From: Hwanghaeella sp.
GTDB taxonomy: Bacteria; Pseudomonadota; Alphaproteobacteria; UBA8366; Aestuariispiraceae
Direction: 5' to 3'
Length of the DNA stretch: 32,704 nucleotides
NCBI GenBank assembly: GCA_028282025.1
Contig: JANQIT010000018.1
Coordinates: forward strand, 1-32,704
A program made the translations under genes and the position numbers. Positions within the stretch are counted from its first letter, which is position 1. The number at the start of each line of letters is the position of its first letter. The notes under the pieces were generated by a model. That model had not been told where the DNA came from, made no database searches, and saw only the letters and a program-made list of their open reading frames with translations. Shown piece by piece: positions 9,046 to 17,198 of the stretch.

Positions 9046-9774
9046 TCAGCCCAACCCGCGCTCGCGCTTGATCTTGTCGTAGGCAGCGTTGACGGCAGCC
9101 AGCTTGCGGTTCGCCACCTCTACGAATTCTTCCGGCAGCCCCTGTGCGATCAGCTTGTCAGGATGATGTTCGACGACCAGTTTCCGGTGGGCGGACTTGA
9201 CCTCGGCATCCGTCGCTGTCTTCGCAACGCCCAGGATAACGTAAGGGTCGTCCGCCTGCGCATCGTCGACAATGGCGGTGACACGCTCGAACGTCGCGGG
9301 ATCGAAACCGAAAATCTCCGACACGCCACGCAGGAAACGCAGTTCGCCCGGATGGACGGTTCCGTCCGCCTTGGCGATATAGGCTAGGCACCACAGAAGC
9401 TCTTCCAGAACGGCCGGGTCTTCGCGGAACATGCCTGCAATCTGCCGGGCGTAGGGTTCGTATCCGGCGGAATCCTTACGGGCCTGATTGAAAACCCGCG
9501 AGACATTTTTCATTTCCTCAGGCGGGACCCGGAAGACTTCCTTAAATGCACTGATTTCATCGGGGGTCACATGGCCGTCCGCCTTGGCCATTTTTGCGCC
9601 CAACACGATCACGGCGATGGTGAAACCGACGGACTTCTGACTGTTCCTGCCCTGTTCGCCTTCGCCTTTCAGCCGGTCGACGAAATGGCCGCCGACAGCG
9701 CCAATCAGCGCGCCCAAAGGCCCGCCCATAGCAAATCCGGCAGCGCCGCCGAGGATTTTCCCCCAAATACTCAT
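9046..9774 (-). CDS. TerB/J-domain co-chaperone (DjlA-like)
   Basis: A 242-residue protein with three parts. The N-terminus is glycine-rich and hydrophobic (residues 5-33, likely membrane-associating). A TerB-like helical domain spans about residues 48-165 with two KADG repeats (KMAKADGHVT, YIAKADGTVH). A C-terminal J domain starts near residue 176 (DPYVILGV) and its HPD is at 204-206. J domains stimulate DnaK ATPase; the layout is that of DjlA, a membrane-anchored co-chaperone. It is the first gene of a minus-strand pair with the amidase. An AGG lies 4 bases before the ATG. Confidence 0.88.
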   Translation of the reverse strand: MSIWGKILGGAAGFAMGGPLGALIGAVGGHFVDRLKGEGEQGRNSQKSVGFTIAVIVLGAKMAKADGHVTPDEISAFKEVFRVPPEEMKNVSRVFNQARKDSAGYEPYARQIAGMFREDPAVLEELLWCLAYIAKADGTVHPGELRFLRGVSEIFGFDPATFERVTAIVDDAQADDPYVILGVAKTATDAEVKSAHRKLVVEHHPDKLIAQGLPEEFVEVANRKLAAVNAAYDKIKRERGLG

Positions 9775-9874
9775 CGTGCCTGCGCCCCCCTGCGGCGCGT
9801 CGTCGTCTGCTGCAATCCCGCTGAAACCCGATACAGTTCATACCGGGTTATGGCATTTCTTCCAACTCCCCGGA
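9775..9874. other. 100-bp spacer with a small inverted repeat
   Basis: AACCCG (9825-9830) and CGGGTT (9844-9849) form a 6-bp stem. It lies between the DUF3750-like gene and the downstream J-domain gene on the minus strand. No T-run follows, so terminator function is unproven. Confidence 0.35.
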
Positions 9875-10681
9875 TCAGCTTCCGCCGGTTTGGGAAAGCC
9901 GGCGAACAGGGTCCGGCGAGGGACCGACCCGGCCGATCCCCGGCAGTTTAAGGTTCAGATCCTTGGGGTCGATCCCGAAGGTTAGCCCTGCGACATTCAC
10001 CTCCAGCCCTTCTTCCACGGCGACCGTTACGCCCAACAACCCGAACAGGGATGCCTGATAGCCCGTGCCGCTGACGGCGCGGTCGAAAAATGTGGTGTGG
10101 CCCAGATAGTCCTTTCCAATCGCCGTCGGCGGCAGGTCCAGCGCCAATTCCGGGACCTGTCTGGCGACCCAACTGGTAAAGGTGTTGGAATTGGGACCGG
10201 GCCACAATCCGTATTCGCGGGCATAGGGATAGCTGCGCGCGGCGGCGTCGATCCTGGCGATAACCGCGTCCACCTCCGGACCTTCCAGATGGGTCAGCAG
10301 ATCCGGTTCCGCCCCGAACCAGCGGCGGTCGGGACGGTCGCGGCCGATCGCCAGCCCATTGCCGTTGTAGCGGGTTCGCCAGCCGAGGATATGGTAGACG
10401 GTGTATTGCGCCGCGTTGCTGGGCTTGACCGCGATCCAGGTATGCACGCCGAACGCGCCGCGCCAGCTGAAGGCCCGCGCCGCATAGACCTGGACAATCG
10501 CCTGCGGATTGGTTGCCGGATCGGGCGCCAGCCCCGCCGGTTCCCGGCTTGCCGTCCGCCAGTCCGCACCCATAACGCCACCTGTCGCAAGCATGATTCC
10601 CGGACCGGCGAGCAGCAGGGCGAGCAACAGCCCGAGCCGGCGCGCTCCGCGGCCGATAAATCCGATCCAACGTCTGTACAT
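9875..10681 (-). CDS. DUF3750-family membrane-anchored protein
   Basis: A 268-residue protein of unknown function. From ATG 10681 it starts MYRRWIGF, with Arg residues then a hydrophobic stretch LGLLLALLLAGPGIMLATGG, a typical signal anchor or signal peptide. The body has the DUF3750 pattern: VQVYAARAFSWRGAFGVHTWIAVKP, YHILGWRTRYNG and WPGPNSNTFTSW. The latter His and Asn-Ser-Asn-Thr motifs suggest a papain-like or NlpC-like fold, but this is inference. The frame is open to a GTG at 10750. I prefer 10681 because the signal follows immediately and AGGCGG precedes it, although that site abuts the ATG. Divergent from mipZ. Confidence 0.8.
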   Translation of the reverse strand: MYRRWIGFIGRGARRLGLLLALLLAGPGIMLATGGVMGADWRTASREPAGLAPDPATNPQAIVQVYAARAFSWRGAFGVHTWIAVKPSNAAQYTVYHILGWRTRYNGNGLAIGRDRPDRRWFGAEPDLLTHLEGPEVDAVIARIDAAARSYPYAREYGLWPGPNSNTFTSWVARQVPELALDLPPTAIGKDYLGHTTFFDRAVSGTGYQASLFGLLGVTVAVEEGLEVNVAGLTFGIDPKDLNLKLPGIGRVGPSPDPVRRLSQTGGS

Positions 10682-10759
10682 CCGCCTAATGTGTTGCCTG
10701 GGCAATGGCCATTTCAAGGGCGATTCCGGACGGATCTCTAAAATGTGCACTGAAACGCA

Positions 10760-10802
10760 CCGAAAAGGGGGCCGCAGGGTTTATCCTCCGACGGCTTTTC
10801 GG
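10760..10802. promoter_or_regulatory. 8-bp inverted repeat in the DUF3750/mipZ divergent region
   Basis: CCGAAAAG (10760-10767) and CTTTTCGG (10795-10802) are perfect inverted copies 27 bp apart, with a further GCCG/CGGC inside. It could be an operator or a leader hairpin for either divergent gene. It may be chance. The remainder of 10682-10917 shows no gene. Confidence 0.35.
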
Positions 10803-10917
10803 CAGACTCGATTTAGCAAGCGAACGGCGCATATTGATCATCGCGCGGGCAGAAGCTAGGTAGCAGCCGCGCGGTCGCAAGCGACAATGACCGCCTTGCC
10901 GGGGCAAAGACCAAACG

Positions 10918-11796
10918 ATGCAAATCGACACCGACGTTAAACCGGACCACCAAACGCCCGTTGCAGCCAGCGCGACGAATGCACAGGCCGCGCCGCATAT
11001 TTTCGTGGTCGGTAACGAGAAAGGCGGAACCGGAAAGTCGACAACGTCGATGCACCTGATCGCCGGGTTTCTGGCGAACGGCCACCGCGTCGGCAGCATC
11101 GATCTGGACGCACGGCAAGGCACCCTGACGCGTTACATCGAAAACCGGCGCGACTTCGCTGAGAAGAACGGCATTGTTCTGGCCATGCCGGACCATCATT
11201 CGGTGCTGAACAGCCGCGCCCAGATCAAGGCGGACGCGGAGGCGGAGGAAGCCACGGCCTTCGACCGCACCCTGCGTGAACTGGCCGACTGCGAGGTGAT
11301 CGTCATCGATACGCCGGGACGCGATTCGCATCTCTCCCGGCTTGGCCATGCCCATGCGGATACGTTAATCACGCCGATCAACGACAGTTTCGTCGATCTG
11401 GACGTGCTGGCGACAATCGACCCGGACACGCTGCGCGTCCGGCGGCCGAGCCGCTATGCGGAATCGGTGTTCCAGGAAAAAATGTCACGCGCACGCCGTC
11501 TCGGCGCAAACCGGACCTTCGATTGGATCGTGATCCGCAACCGTCTGAGCCAACTCGATTCAAGAAACAGGAAGGCGATGGATTCGGCAATCTCCGAACT
11601 GTCGAAACGCATCGGGTTCCGCACCGCGCCCGGCTTCTCGGAGCGCGTTGTCTTCCGCGAACTGTTCCTGGAAGGCCTGACCCTCCTGGACCTGAAATCG
11701 GGGGGCGGGCCGAAATTGAGCATGTCGCACCTGGCCGCACGGCAAGAGCTGCGCGACCTGTTCAGCACGATTGGACTGAAAGAGTTGAAAATCTGA
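10918..11796 (+). CDS. mipZ: division-site positioning ATPase MipZ
   Basis: A 292-residue ParA/MinD-superfamily ATPase. The deviant Walker A is NEKGGTGKST (33-42), following a 25-residue polar N-terminal extension. SIDLDARQGTLTRYIENRR and VIDTPGRDSHLSRLGHAHADTLITPINDSFVDLDVL are the MipZ-specific signature that separates it from ParA and MinD. In Caulobacter MipZ binds ParB at the chromosome poles and inhibits FtsZ, placing the division plane at midcell. Its presence without adjacent parB is normal. The C-terminal LFSTIGLKELKI is full length. It is divergent from the DUF3750-like gene and convergent with cheZ. Confidence 0.93.
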   Translation: MQIDTDVKPDHQTPVAASATNAQAAPHIFVVGNEKGGTGKSTTSMHLIAGFLANGHRVGSIDLDARQGTLTRYIENRRDFAEKNGIVLAMPDHHSVLNSRAQIKADAEAEEATAFDRTLRELADCEVIVIDTPGRDSHLSRLGHAHADTLITPINDSFVDLDVLATIDPDTLRVRRPSRYAESVFQEKMSRARRLGANRTFDWIVIRNRLSQLDSRNRKAMDSAISELSKRIGFRTAPGFSERVVFRELFLEGLTLLDLKSGGGPKLSMSHLAARQELRDLFSTIGLKELKI

Positions 11797-11860
11797 AGGT
11801 CGGCGCCGACCCCCGGACACGCGCCGAGGGCCGGCTTCGCGGAAACCGCGTCGACCGAAC
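11797..11860. other. convergent mipZ/cheZ spacer with palindromes
   Basis: GGTCGGCGCCGACC (11798-11811) is a perfect 14-bp palindrome right after the mipZ stop. CGCGG-AAA-CCGCG lies at 11838-11850. Either could serve as a transcription stop for the convergent genes, but neither has a T-run. Confidence 0.4.
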
Positions 11861-12604
11861 TTAATCGAACATCGCGTCGATGTCGGCCTGGGTCAGCCCC
11901 TGATGTTCCAACTGCGGCCCGGCGAGCAAGGCTGCATCCTCGTCCTCGTGTTCGTCCTGCGGGATCGGCAGGTCGGCGAACGCATCCACACCCCAGATGT
12001 CGATCATCGACTTCACCCGGTCTTCGATGAATTTCATGGTGTTGACCACTTTGGTGATCCGCTGGCCGGTAATGTCCTGGAAGTTGCAGGCCTCCAGAAT
12101 TGCAATCGACTTACCCTCTATCTGGTCGATCAGCGCACGCTGCTCGTCATCCAGATCTCCGTCATGGCGCAGCTTTTCCAACAGGCCGCCGATTTCCTCG
12201 CTGGAATGCAGGATTTCGGTGGTGGCCTGTTCCGTGGCCTCGACAATGGCGTCCAACTCATTCGTCGCGGATGAAATCTTATCCTGCTCCTGGTTGGCCA
12301 TCGGATGGCGCAGGGTCGCCAGTTCGGACTTCGTCTTGCCGATCTCTTTCACCAGCCGGGTGATTTCAATGCGGAGGTCCACATCGTCGCCGCCCGGGCC
12401 GCCGAAAGTGGCGGCATCCTGCAGCGAATCGAACTTGTCGTGCAGCGCCTGAACCCGTTCCAGCAGCATCGCCGACGCACCGTTCATGTCGCCGCCGTCC
12501 TCATCCGTCACAGCGGAGAGCGCGCTGCGGGTCTTGATCAGTTTTTCAATCCGAAATTCCTTTTTCGGCAACGCGGCGGCGACGGACATCGCACTGAAAC
12601 TCAT
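11861..12604 (-). CDS. cheZ: CheZ-type chemotaxis protein phosphatase
   Basis: A 247-residue, mostly helical protein. The core motif ACNFQDITGQRITKVVNTMKFIEDRV corresponds to the CheZ four-helix bundle region that supplies the catalytic Gln for CheY-P dephosphorylation. The extreme C-terminus LTQADIDAMFD resembles the CheY-docking helix of CheZ. I chose ATG 12604 because AGGAG lies 8 bases upstream; the longer frame has no such site. No other chemotaxis gene is nearby. CheZ is patchy in alphaproteobacteria, many of which use a CheY phosphate sink, so a diverged function remains possible. Confidence 0.82.
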   Translation of the reverse strand: MSFSAMSVAAALPKKEFRIEKLIKTRSALSAVTDEDGGDMNGASAMLLERVQALHDKFDSLQDAATFGGPGGDDVDLRIEITRLVKEIGKTKSELATLRHPMANQEQDKISSATNELDAIVEATEQATTEILHSSEEIGGLLEKLRHDGDLDDEQRALIDQIEGKSIAILEACNFQDITGQRITKVVNTMKFIEDRVKSMIDIWGVDAFADLPIPQDEHEDEDAALLAGPQLEHQGLTQADIDAMFD

Positions 12605-12707
12605 TTCCAAAACTCCTCTCGGTAAGGGCGCAAACTCGGTGTCGCAGGGATACCAAGCAATCATTTACAAAGCGTGAAAGCCGGTCCTTTTTCCACTCCC
12701 GGACGCA

Positions 12708-12742
12708 AGAAAAACGGCCGGTGGAAGACACCACCGGCCGTT
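12708..12742 (-). terminator. rho-independent terminator of the EF-G-like gene
   Basis: AACGGCCGGTGG (12713-12724) and CCACCGGCCGTT (12731-12742) form a perfect 12-bp stem with a 6-nt loop. On the minus strand it is followed by a TTTTTCTT run. It begins 21 bp after the EF-G-like TAG. Confidence 0.93.
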
Positions 12743-12763
12743 CGTAGAGGCTCGCGCCGCAGT

Positions 12764-14812
12764 CTAGGCGGCTTCCGACCGTCTGGTCTCGATAACCTCG
12801 TCCGACAATCTGCCGCTCAACTCCGCCAGATGGTCGAAGGTCCAGGTGAAATCGGCCACGCCGAGGCTCAAGGATCGAAGTTCGAAGATCAGATCGTTCA
12901 GTTCGGACTGCGGCATCTGCGCCTTCAACTCATCCCAGCCCAACCAGCCCGGCCGCGTATCGAAACCGAGGATCTGACCGCGCCGCTTGGTCACCACCCC
13001 CTGCGCGCGCGACGTGAAGTCCGACGGTATGGCGATGGTGACCGACGCAATCGGCTCCAGCAGAACCGGCGAACAGTGCGGCAGAGCCTCCTTCATCGCC
13101 AGTATCCCGGCCCGGCGGAAAGCCATTTCCGAACTGTCCACCGGGTGATGCTTGCCGTCGAACAGCCGTACGGAGACATCGACGACCTGGAAACCGAGCG
13201 GCCCTTCGGTCATGTAATCCCTGACGCCGGCCTCCACCGCCGGGATGTATTGCCGGGGGACGACGCCGCCGGTGATCTGGTCGATGAACTCAAACCCCTG
13301 TCCGCGCGGTTGGGGCTTCACCTCCACCGTGACGTCGCCGAATTCGCCGTGCCCGCCGCTTTGTTTCTTGTGGCGCGCGTGCTGTTCCATACCTTTCCGG
13401 ATGGTTTCCTTGTAGGGCACCTTCGGCATCTGATGTTCGATACCGACATGGTAGCGCGTTTCCAGCCGCTCTATCGCGAGCCGAAGATGCGCCTCGCCGC
13501 GCCCATGCAGCAGCATCTCCAAGGTGTCCGGATCCTGACCGTAGGTGAGCGACGGATCCTCATCCGCCAATCGGGCAAGTCCGCTGGAGAGCTTCACCTC
13601 ATCTTCCCGCTTCGGCGTATGGATCGCCTGTGAATAGACAGGCGGCATCGGTGCCGGCCATAGCGGGTCGGCCTGTGCACCCGATGACGCAATCACCTGA
13701 CCAGTCGACAGGGCGTCCTGGCGGCCAATGGCGATCACGTCGCCCGCGACGGCCGCCCCGGTCTTCGCAAAGGTAAGCCCCTGAGCCTTCGACATGTTGC
13801 CGGCGGAGAAATCCCCCAACTTGTCATGATCCTTCAGACCGCCGCGCCAGACACGGGCCAGGGAGATCTTGCCCACATGCGGCACGTAGTAGGTCTTGAA
13901 AATCTGCGCGACCTGCTCTGCATCCGGCAGGGCGTCCAGAGAGGCGAGGCGTTCATAGGTCGTTTCAACGGGCGGCGCCTCATGGCGCAAGGCTTTCAAC
14001 AGCCGGCGAACGCCGTTTTCAGACTCCGCAGCCCCAAAGAACACCGGAACGATCAAATCTTCCTGAAGATCCTTGGTAAGCTGGTCGTAGATTTCAGCCG
14101 TGCTGACATCGACCTCTTCCAAGAGCTGTTCCAACAGCGCGTCGTCGAAATCAGCGAGCGTTTCCAGAAGTTCCTGACGGGCTTCGTCCTCCCGCTCCTG
14201 AAGCGCATCCGGAATGTCCGTGCGCTCGGACTCGGCCTGGCTGTTATAGCGGTAGGCGCGCTCGGCGGTGACGTCGATATAGCCGGTAATCGCCTCTTCG
14301 TCGCGGATCGGGATGTGCCGCAGCAGCAGTTTCTTGGACGAATAGCCCTGCAACGCCCGCAACAAGTCGCGCACGCCGGTGCGCGCATGGTCGATCTTGT
14401 TGATGAAGATCATGTGCGGGATATCCCGCTCTTCCAAATATTTCAGATAGGGCGAGAGCAAGACCGCCTTGTCGATGTCAGGCTCGCAGACCAGCACCAC
14501 GACATCGGCGACGGCCATCCCCGCCATCGCGTCCTGAAAAAACTCGATGGATCCGGGGCAGTCGATGAAGTGCCAGTCCTGGTCCAGGTAAGAACCCGCG
14601 GCCGATATCAGTTCCACGGTCATGCCGCGGTCCCGGGCCTCCGGCGAGGAATCCCCAATCGTCGACCCGTCCTTGACCGTGCCTTTCTTGTGGCTGGAGC
14701 CGCTGGCGAACATCAGCGCCTCCAACAGACTCGTCTTACCGGATTGATATGGTCCTGCGAGGGCCGCGCAACGCGGCCCGGTGACGGCGGCACCGGATTT
14801 GGTCTCGGCCAT
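12764..14812 (-). CDS. elongation factor G-like GTPase
   Basis: A 682-residue translation-factor-type GTPase related to EF-G but clearly a paralogue. The G1 loop is GPYQSGKT (20-27), switch I has the RGMTVE element (62-67), G3 is DCPGS (84-88) and G4 is NKID (138-141). Domain II to V segments follow, including GRGEAHLRLAIERLE and the C-terminal VTKRRGQILGFD. The G3 motif of EF-G is DTPGH; here the catalytic switch II His is Ser88, so GTP hydrolysis may be slow or differently triggered. ATG 14812 is preferred, with GGGAGGG 5-6 bases upstream; the frame is open further upstream but that region is the divergent spacer. It ends with a strong terminator. The family resembles PRK12740-type EF-G-like proteins of unknown role. 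Confidence 0.85.
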   Translation of the reverse strand: MAETKSGAAVTGPRCAALAGPYQSGKTSLLEALMFASGSSHKKGTVKDGSTIGDSSPEARDRGMTVELISAAGSYLDQDWHFIDCPGSIEFFQDAMAGMAVADVVVLVCEPDIDKAVLLSPYLKYLEERDIPHMIFINKIDHARTGVRDLLRALQGYSSKKLLLRHIPIRDEEAITGYIDVTAERAYRYNSQAESERTDIPDALQEREDEARQELLETLADFDDALLEQLLEEVDVSTAEIYDQLTKDLQEDLIVPVFFGAAESENGVRRLLKALRHEAPPVETTYERLASLDALPDAEQVAQIFKTYYVPHVGKISLARVWRGGLKDHDKLGDFSAGNMSKAQGLTFAKTGAAVAGDVIAIGRQDALSTGQVIASSGAQADPLWPAPMPPVYSQAIHTPKREDEVKLSSGLARLADEDPSLTYGQDPDTLEMLLHGRGEAHLRLAIERLETRYHVGIEHQMPKVPYKETIRKGMEQHARHKKQSGGHGEFGDVTVEVKPQPRGQGFEFIDQITGGVVPRQYIPAVEAGVRDYMTEGPLGFQVVDVSVRLFDGKHHPVDSSEMAFRRAGILAMKEALPHCSPVLLEPIASVTIAIPSDFTSRAQGVVTKRRGQILGFDTRPGWLGWDELKAQMPQSELNDLIFELRSLSLGVADFTWTFDHLAELSGRLSDEVIETRRSEAA

Positions 14813-14838
14813 TTCTACCCTCCCTGTGTTTGTTTTTT

Positions 14839-14861
14839 CCCAGCGCTTTTGGTCCGCTGGG
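14839..14861. other. 7-bp hairpin in the EF-G-like leader
   Basis: CCCAGCG (14839-14845) and CGCTGGG (14855-14861) form a stem in the 5' leader of the EF-G-like gene. The T-run lies on the wrong side for a terminator in the gene's direction. The rest of the 270-bp divergent spacer (14813-15082) shows a TATATT box at 15071-15076 close to the VWA start but no matching -35. Confidence 0.4.
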
Positions 14862-15082
14862 TCCTCAAACGACCCTCGGGAAGGGCGAACGTCGATACCA
14901 AACGCGGCGGCCAGGTAGGACGATCCCCCAAACCGAGTGCCGCTTGTGACCGCATTGTCACCGACAAAGAGGGTTTTGTGAAGGAAAAGCCGCTGCGGGA
15001 CAGGTCCAGGCCCGGACACGGCAGAGCGCCGCCGCCGCCGATCACGGTCGAAATTCTGAAAAGGGCTGCATATATTAAAGAC

Positions 15083-15820
15083 ATGGCGAAGGCACCGACG
15101 ACACGCAAAGACTCCAAAGTCCCCTCCTCCGGCGCTTCGTCGGATGCGGAGATCGCCGCCTTTTTGAACAAAGTGCGCGCGACGACGCCAAGCCGGGACA
15201 AAACGGACAAGCGCGGCAGGCTTATTTTCGGGATGGACGCCACCGCCAGCCGCGAGCCGACCTGGGACCGGGCCTGTCAGATCCAGGGCGAAATGTTCGC
15301 CGCCACCGGCGAGTTGGGTGGATTGGACGTGCAACTGGTGTTTTTCCGCGGCTTCGGCGAGTGCAAGGCGAGCAAGTGGGCGTCGGACGCCAAGGCGATG
15401 GCGCGCCTGATGACATCGGTAATGTGCCGCGCCGGACGAACACAGATCGGGCGGGTACTGTCACACGCACGGGGCGAATCCGAAAAGCACAAGGTCGGCG
15501 CGCTGGTCTATGTCGGCGACTGTTTCGAAGAGGATATCGACAAGGTCTGCCACACGGCGGGCGAATTGGGCCTGCTGGGCGTCCCCGCCTTCATGTTCCA
15601 CGAGGGCGGCGACCCCCTGGCGGCCCGCGCCTTCAAGGAAATCGCCAGACTGACCGGCGGGGCCTATTGCCCCTTCGACGCGGGAAGCGCCGGACAATTG
15701 CGCGAATTGCTGTCGGCGGTCGCGGTATATGCAGCGGGCGGGCGCGCCGCCATGCTGGAACATGGGCGGAAGACCGGCGGTCTGGCGTTGCAACTGACGC
15801 ACCAGATTTCCGGACGGTAA
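15083..15820 (+). CDS. VWA domain-containing protein
   Basis: A 245-residue protein with a von Willebrand factor A-like fold. After about 45 polar residues, RLIFGMDATASREPTWD carries a DxTxS variant of the metal-ion-dependent adhesion site. The conserved beta strands LDVQLVFFRGFGECKASKW and VGALVYVGDCFEEDIDKV follow, then GVPAFMFHEGGD and a C-terminal FKEIARLTGGAYCPF typical of VWA ends. There is no signal peptide, so it is cytosolic. I chose ATG 15083; the longer frame upstream runs antisense to the EF-G-like gene. A J-domain membrane protein follows 19 bp later, suggesting joint expression. Function unknown. Confidence 0.82.
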   Translation: MAKAPTTRKDSKVPSSGASSDAEIAAFLNKVRATTPSRDKTDKRGRLIFGMDATASREPTWDRACQIQGEMFAATGELGGLDVQLVFFRGFGECKASKWASDAKAMARLMTSVMCRAGRTQIGRVLSHARGESEKHKVGALVYVGDCFEEDIDKVCHTAGELGLLGVPAFMFHEGGDPLAARAFKEIARLTGGAYCPFDAGSAGQLRELLSAVAVYAAGGRAAMLEHGRKTGGLALQLTHQISGR

Positions 15821-15839
15821 CCAGGCATCCCGAAGCACG

Positions 15840-16565
15840 ATGACCTATCTGTTCTTCGGCATTGGCCTTTTCCTGACGGCCTATCTTTTCCTCAACTGGG
15901 TTGCGAACGCCCCGCCGAAATCGATCCTGAAGAGCGTGAAATGGTTCTTCCTGGGCGCGGTCGGCCTGATCGGCCTGCTGCTGGTGGCGACAGGGAAGTT
16001 CGGCTTGATCTGGGTTTTGCTGGTCGGCGCGCTGCCTTGGATCAGCCGGTTCATGAACCTGCGCCGGATCTTCAAGACGATGGCGGGGCCGTCCGCCGGA
16101 AACACCAGTTCGGTCAAGACGCGGTTTCTCGACATGACTTTGCATCAGGATACAGGCCAGATGGACGGGCGCGTTCTTGAAGGCCGATTCGAAGACCGGC
16201 TGTTGTCTCAGATGACATTGGACGAATTGAAGATCCTGTTCGACGAAGTCGCCCCCTTGGACAGACAATCCGCGGAGCTGCTGGACACCTATGCCGACCG
16301 GCTCTACGGCGACGCCTGGCGCGCGGCGGATGAGCAAACGGATCAGCAACACGGCCAGCAGCGGACGGGCCGGGCCGGCGGCGGCGTTATGACCCGCGAG
16401 GAAGCGCTTGCCGTTCTGGGGTTAGACGAAGGCGCGGATACGGAAGCGATCAAGGAAGCGCACCGGCGTATGATGAAGCAAGCGCACCCGGATGCAGGCG
16501 GCTCCGACTATCTGGCCGCCAAGGTGAATCAGGCGAAGGACGTGTTGCTGGGCGGAAAAAGCTGA
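15840..16565 (+). CDS. membrane-anchored J-domain protein (Pam18-like layout)
   Basis: A 241-residue protein. Two N-terminal membrane segments (about residues 3-22 and 35-66) are followed by a cytosolic middle region. A C-terminal J domain begins at about residue 184 (MTREEALAVLGL) and has the HPD in MMKQAHPDAGGSDYLAAKVNQAKD. The order membrane anchor then terminal J domain is that of mitochondrial Pam18/Tim14 and its alphaproteobacterial relatives, which recruit Hsp70 to the membrane. It differs from the DjlA-like protein earlier in the window. Paired with the VWA gene upstream. Confidence 0.82.
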   Translation: MTYLFFGIGLFLTAYLFLNWVANAPPKSILKSVKWFFLGAVGLIGLLLVATGKFGLIWVLLVGALPWISRFMNLRRIFKTMAGPSAGNTSSVKTRFLDMTLHQDTGQMDGRVLEGRFEDRLLSQMTLDELKILFDEVAPLDRQSAELLDTYADRLYGDAWRAADEQTDQQHGQQRTGRAGGGVMTREEALAVLGLDEGADTEAIKEAHRRMMKQAHPDAGGSDYLAAKVNQAKDVLLGGKS

Positions 16566-16637
16566 AACCGCGCGCGGACGCGTTCAAGCCGCAGGCCGAC
16601 AGTCCGCGCACAGGTTAAGCGAGGGGGAAACAGGACG

Positions 16638-17165
16638 ATGCCGAAGACCTATGTATTGACTTTCATCGCCAACGACCGGCCCGGCCTTGTCGATCTGATG
16701 TCGGAGACGGTGCACGCGCACGGCGGCAATTGGCTGGAGAGCAAAATGGCGAATCTGGCGGAGAAGTTCGCCGGTATCGTCCGCGTACAAGTCCCCGACG
16801 CGAAAGCCGAGGCCATGGCCGACGCCCTGGCCGCGCTAGCCGATCACGGTTTCCGGCTGGCAGTCGAAGAGGCGCGCGCGAAACCGACGCCCGCCGCGGG
16901 CAAACTGCTGAAACTGGAACTGGTTGGACAGGACCATCCCGGCATCGTCGCAGAGGTGACGAAATGCCTGGCCGACCACAAAGTCAGCGTCGAAGAAATG
17001 GAGACCTATATCGACGACGCCCCATTCGCCGGTGGAAAAATCTTCACCGCCATCGCCGTCATGCAGTTGCCATCGCATTTGTCGGAAGAAGCCCTATCTA
17101 ACGCGTTGGAAGAAATCGGCGGATCGGTCATGGTCGACATCACGCTTGAGGATGCGACCGTATAG
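16638..17165 (+). CDS. double ACT-domain protein (GcvR-like)
   Basis: A 175-residue protein made of two ACT domains, about residues 4-80 (VLTFIANDRPGLVDLMSETVHAHGGNW) and 91-170 (KLELVGQDHPGIVAEVTKCLADHKVSV). Each has the ACT-type RPG/HPG loop used for small-ligand, usually amino acid, binding. This is the layout of GcvR, which modulates the glycine cleavage system activator in enterics. No gcv genes are near, so the target is unknown. The ATG has GAGGGGG upstream. The next gene begins 33 bp after its stop. Confidence 0.85.
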   Translation: MPKTYVLTFIANDRPGLVDLMSETVHAHGGNWLESKMANLAEKFAGIVRVQVPDAKAEAMADALAALADHGFRLAVEEARAKPTPAAGKLLKLELVGQDHPGIVAEVTKCLADHKVSVEEMETYIDDAPFAGGKIFTAIAVMQLPSHLSEEALSNALEEIGGSVMVDITLEDATV

Positions 17166-17198
17166 ACCCCAGTGGCCTGGGTCCGCAGGGAGATATCG

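Noticed and set aside
13826-15082. Upstream part of a 664-residue plus-strand frame leading into the VWA protein
   Set aside because: It is antisense to the EF-G-like gene. The VWA fold begins after ATG 15083.
14813-15334. Upstream extension of the EF-G-like reading frame
   Set aside because: It covers the divergent promoter region and part of the VWA gene. The ATG at 14812 has a strong ribosome binding site and gives family length.
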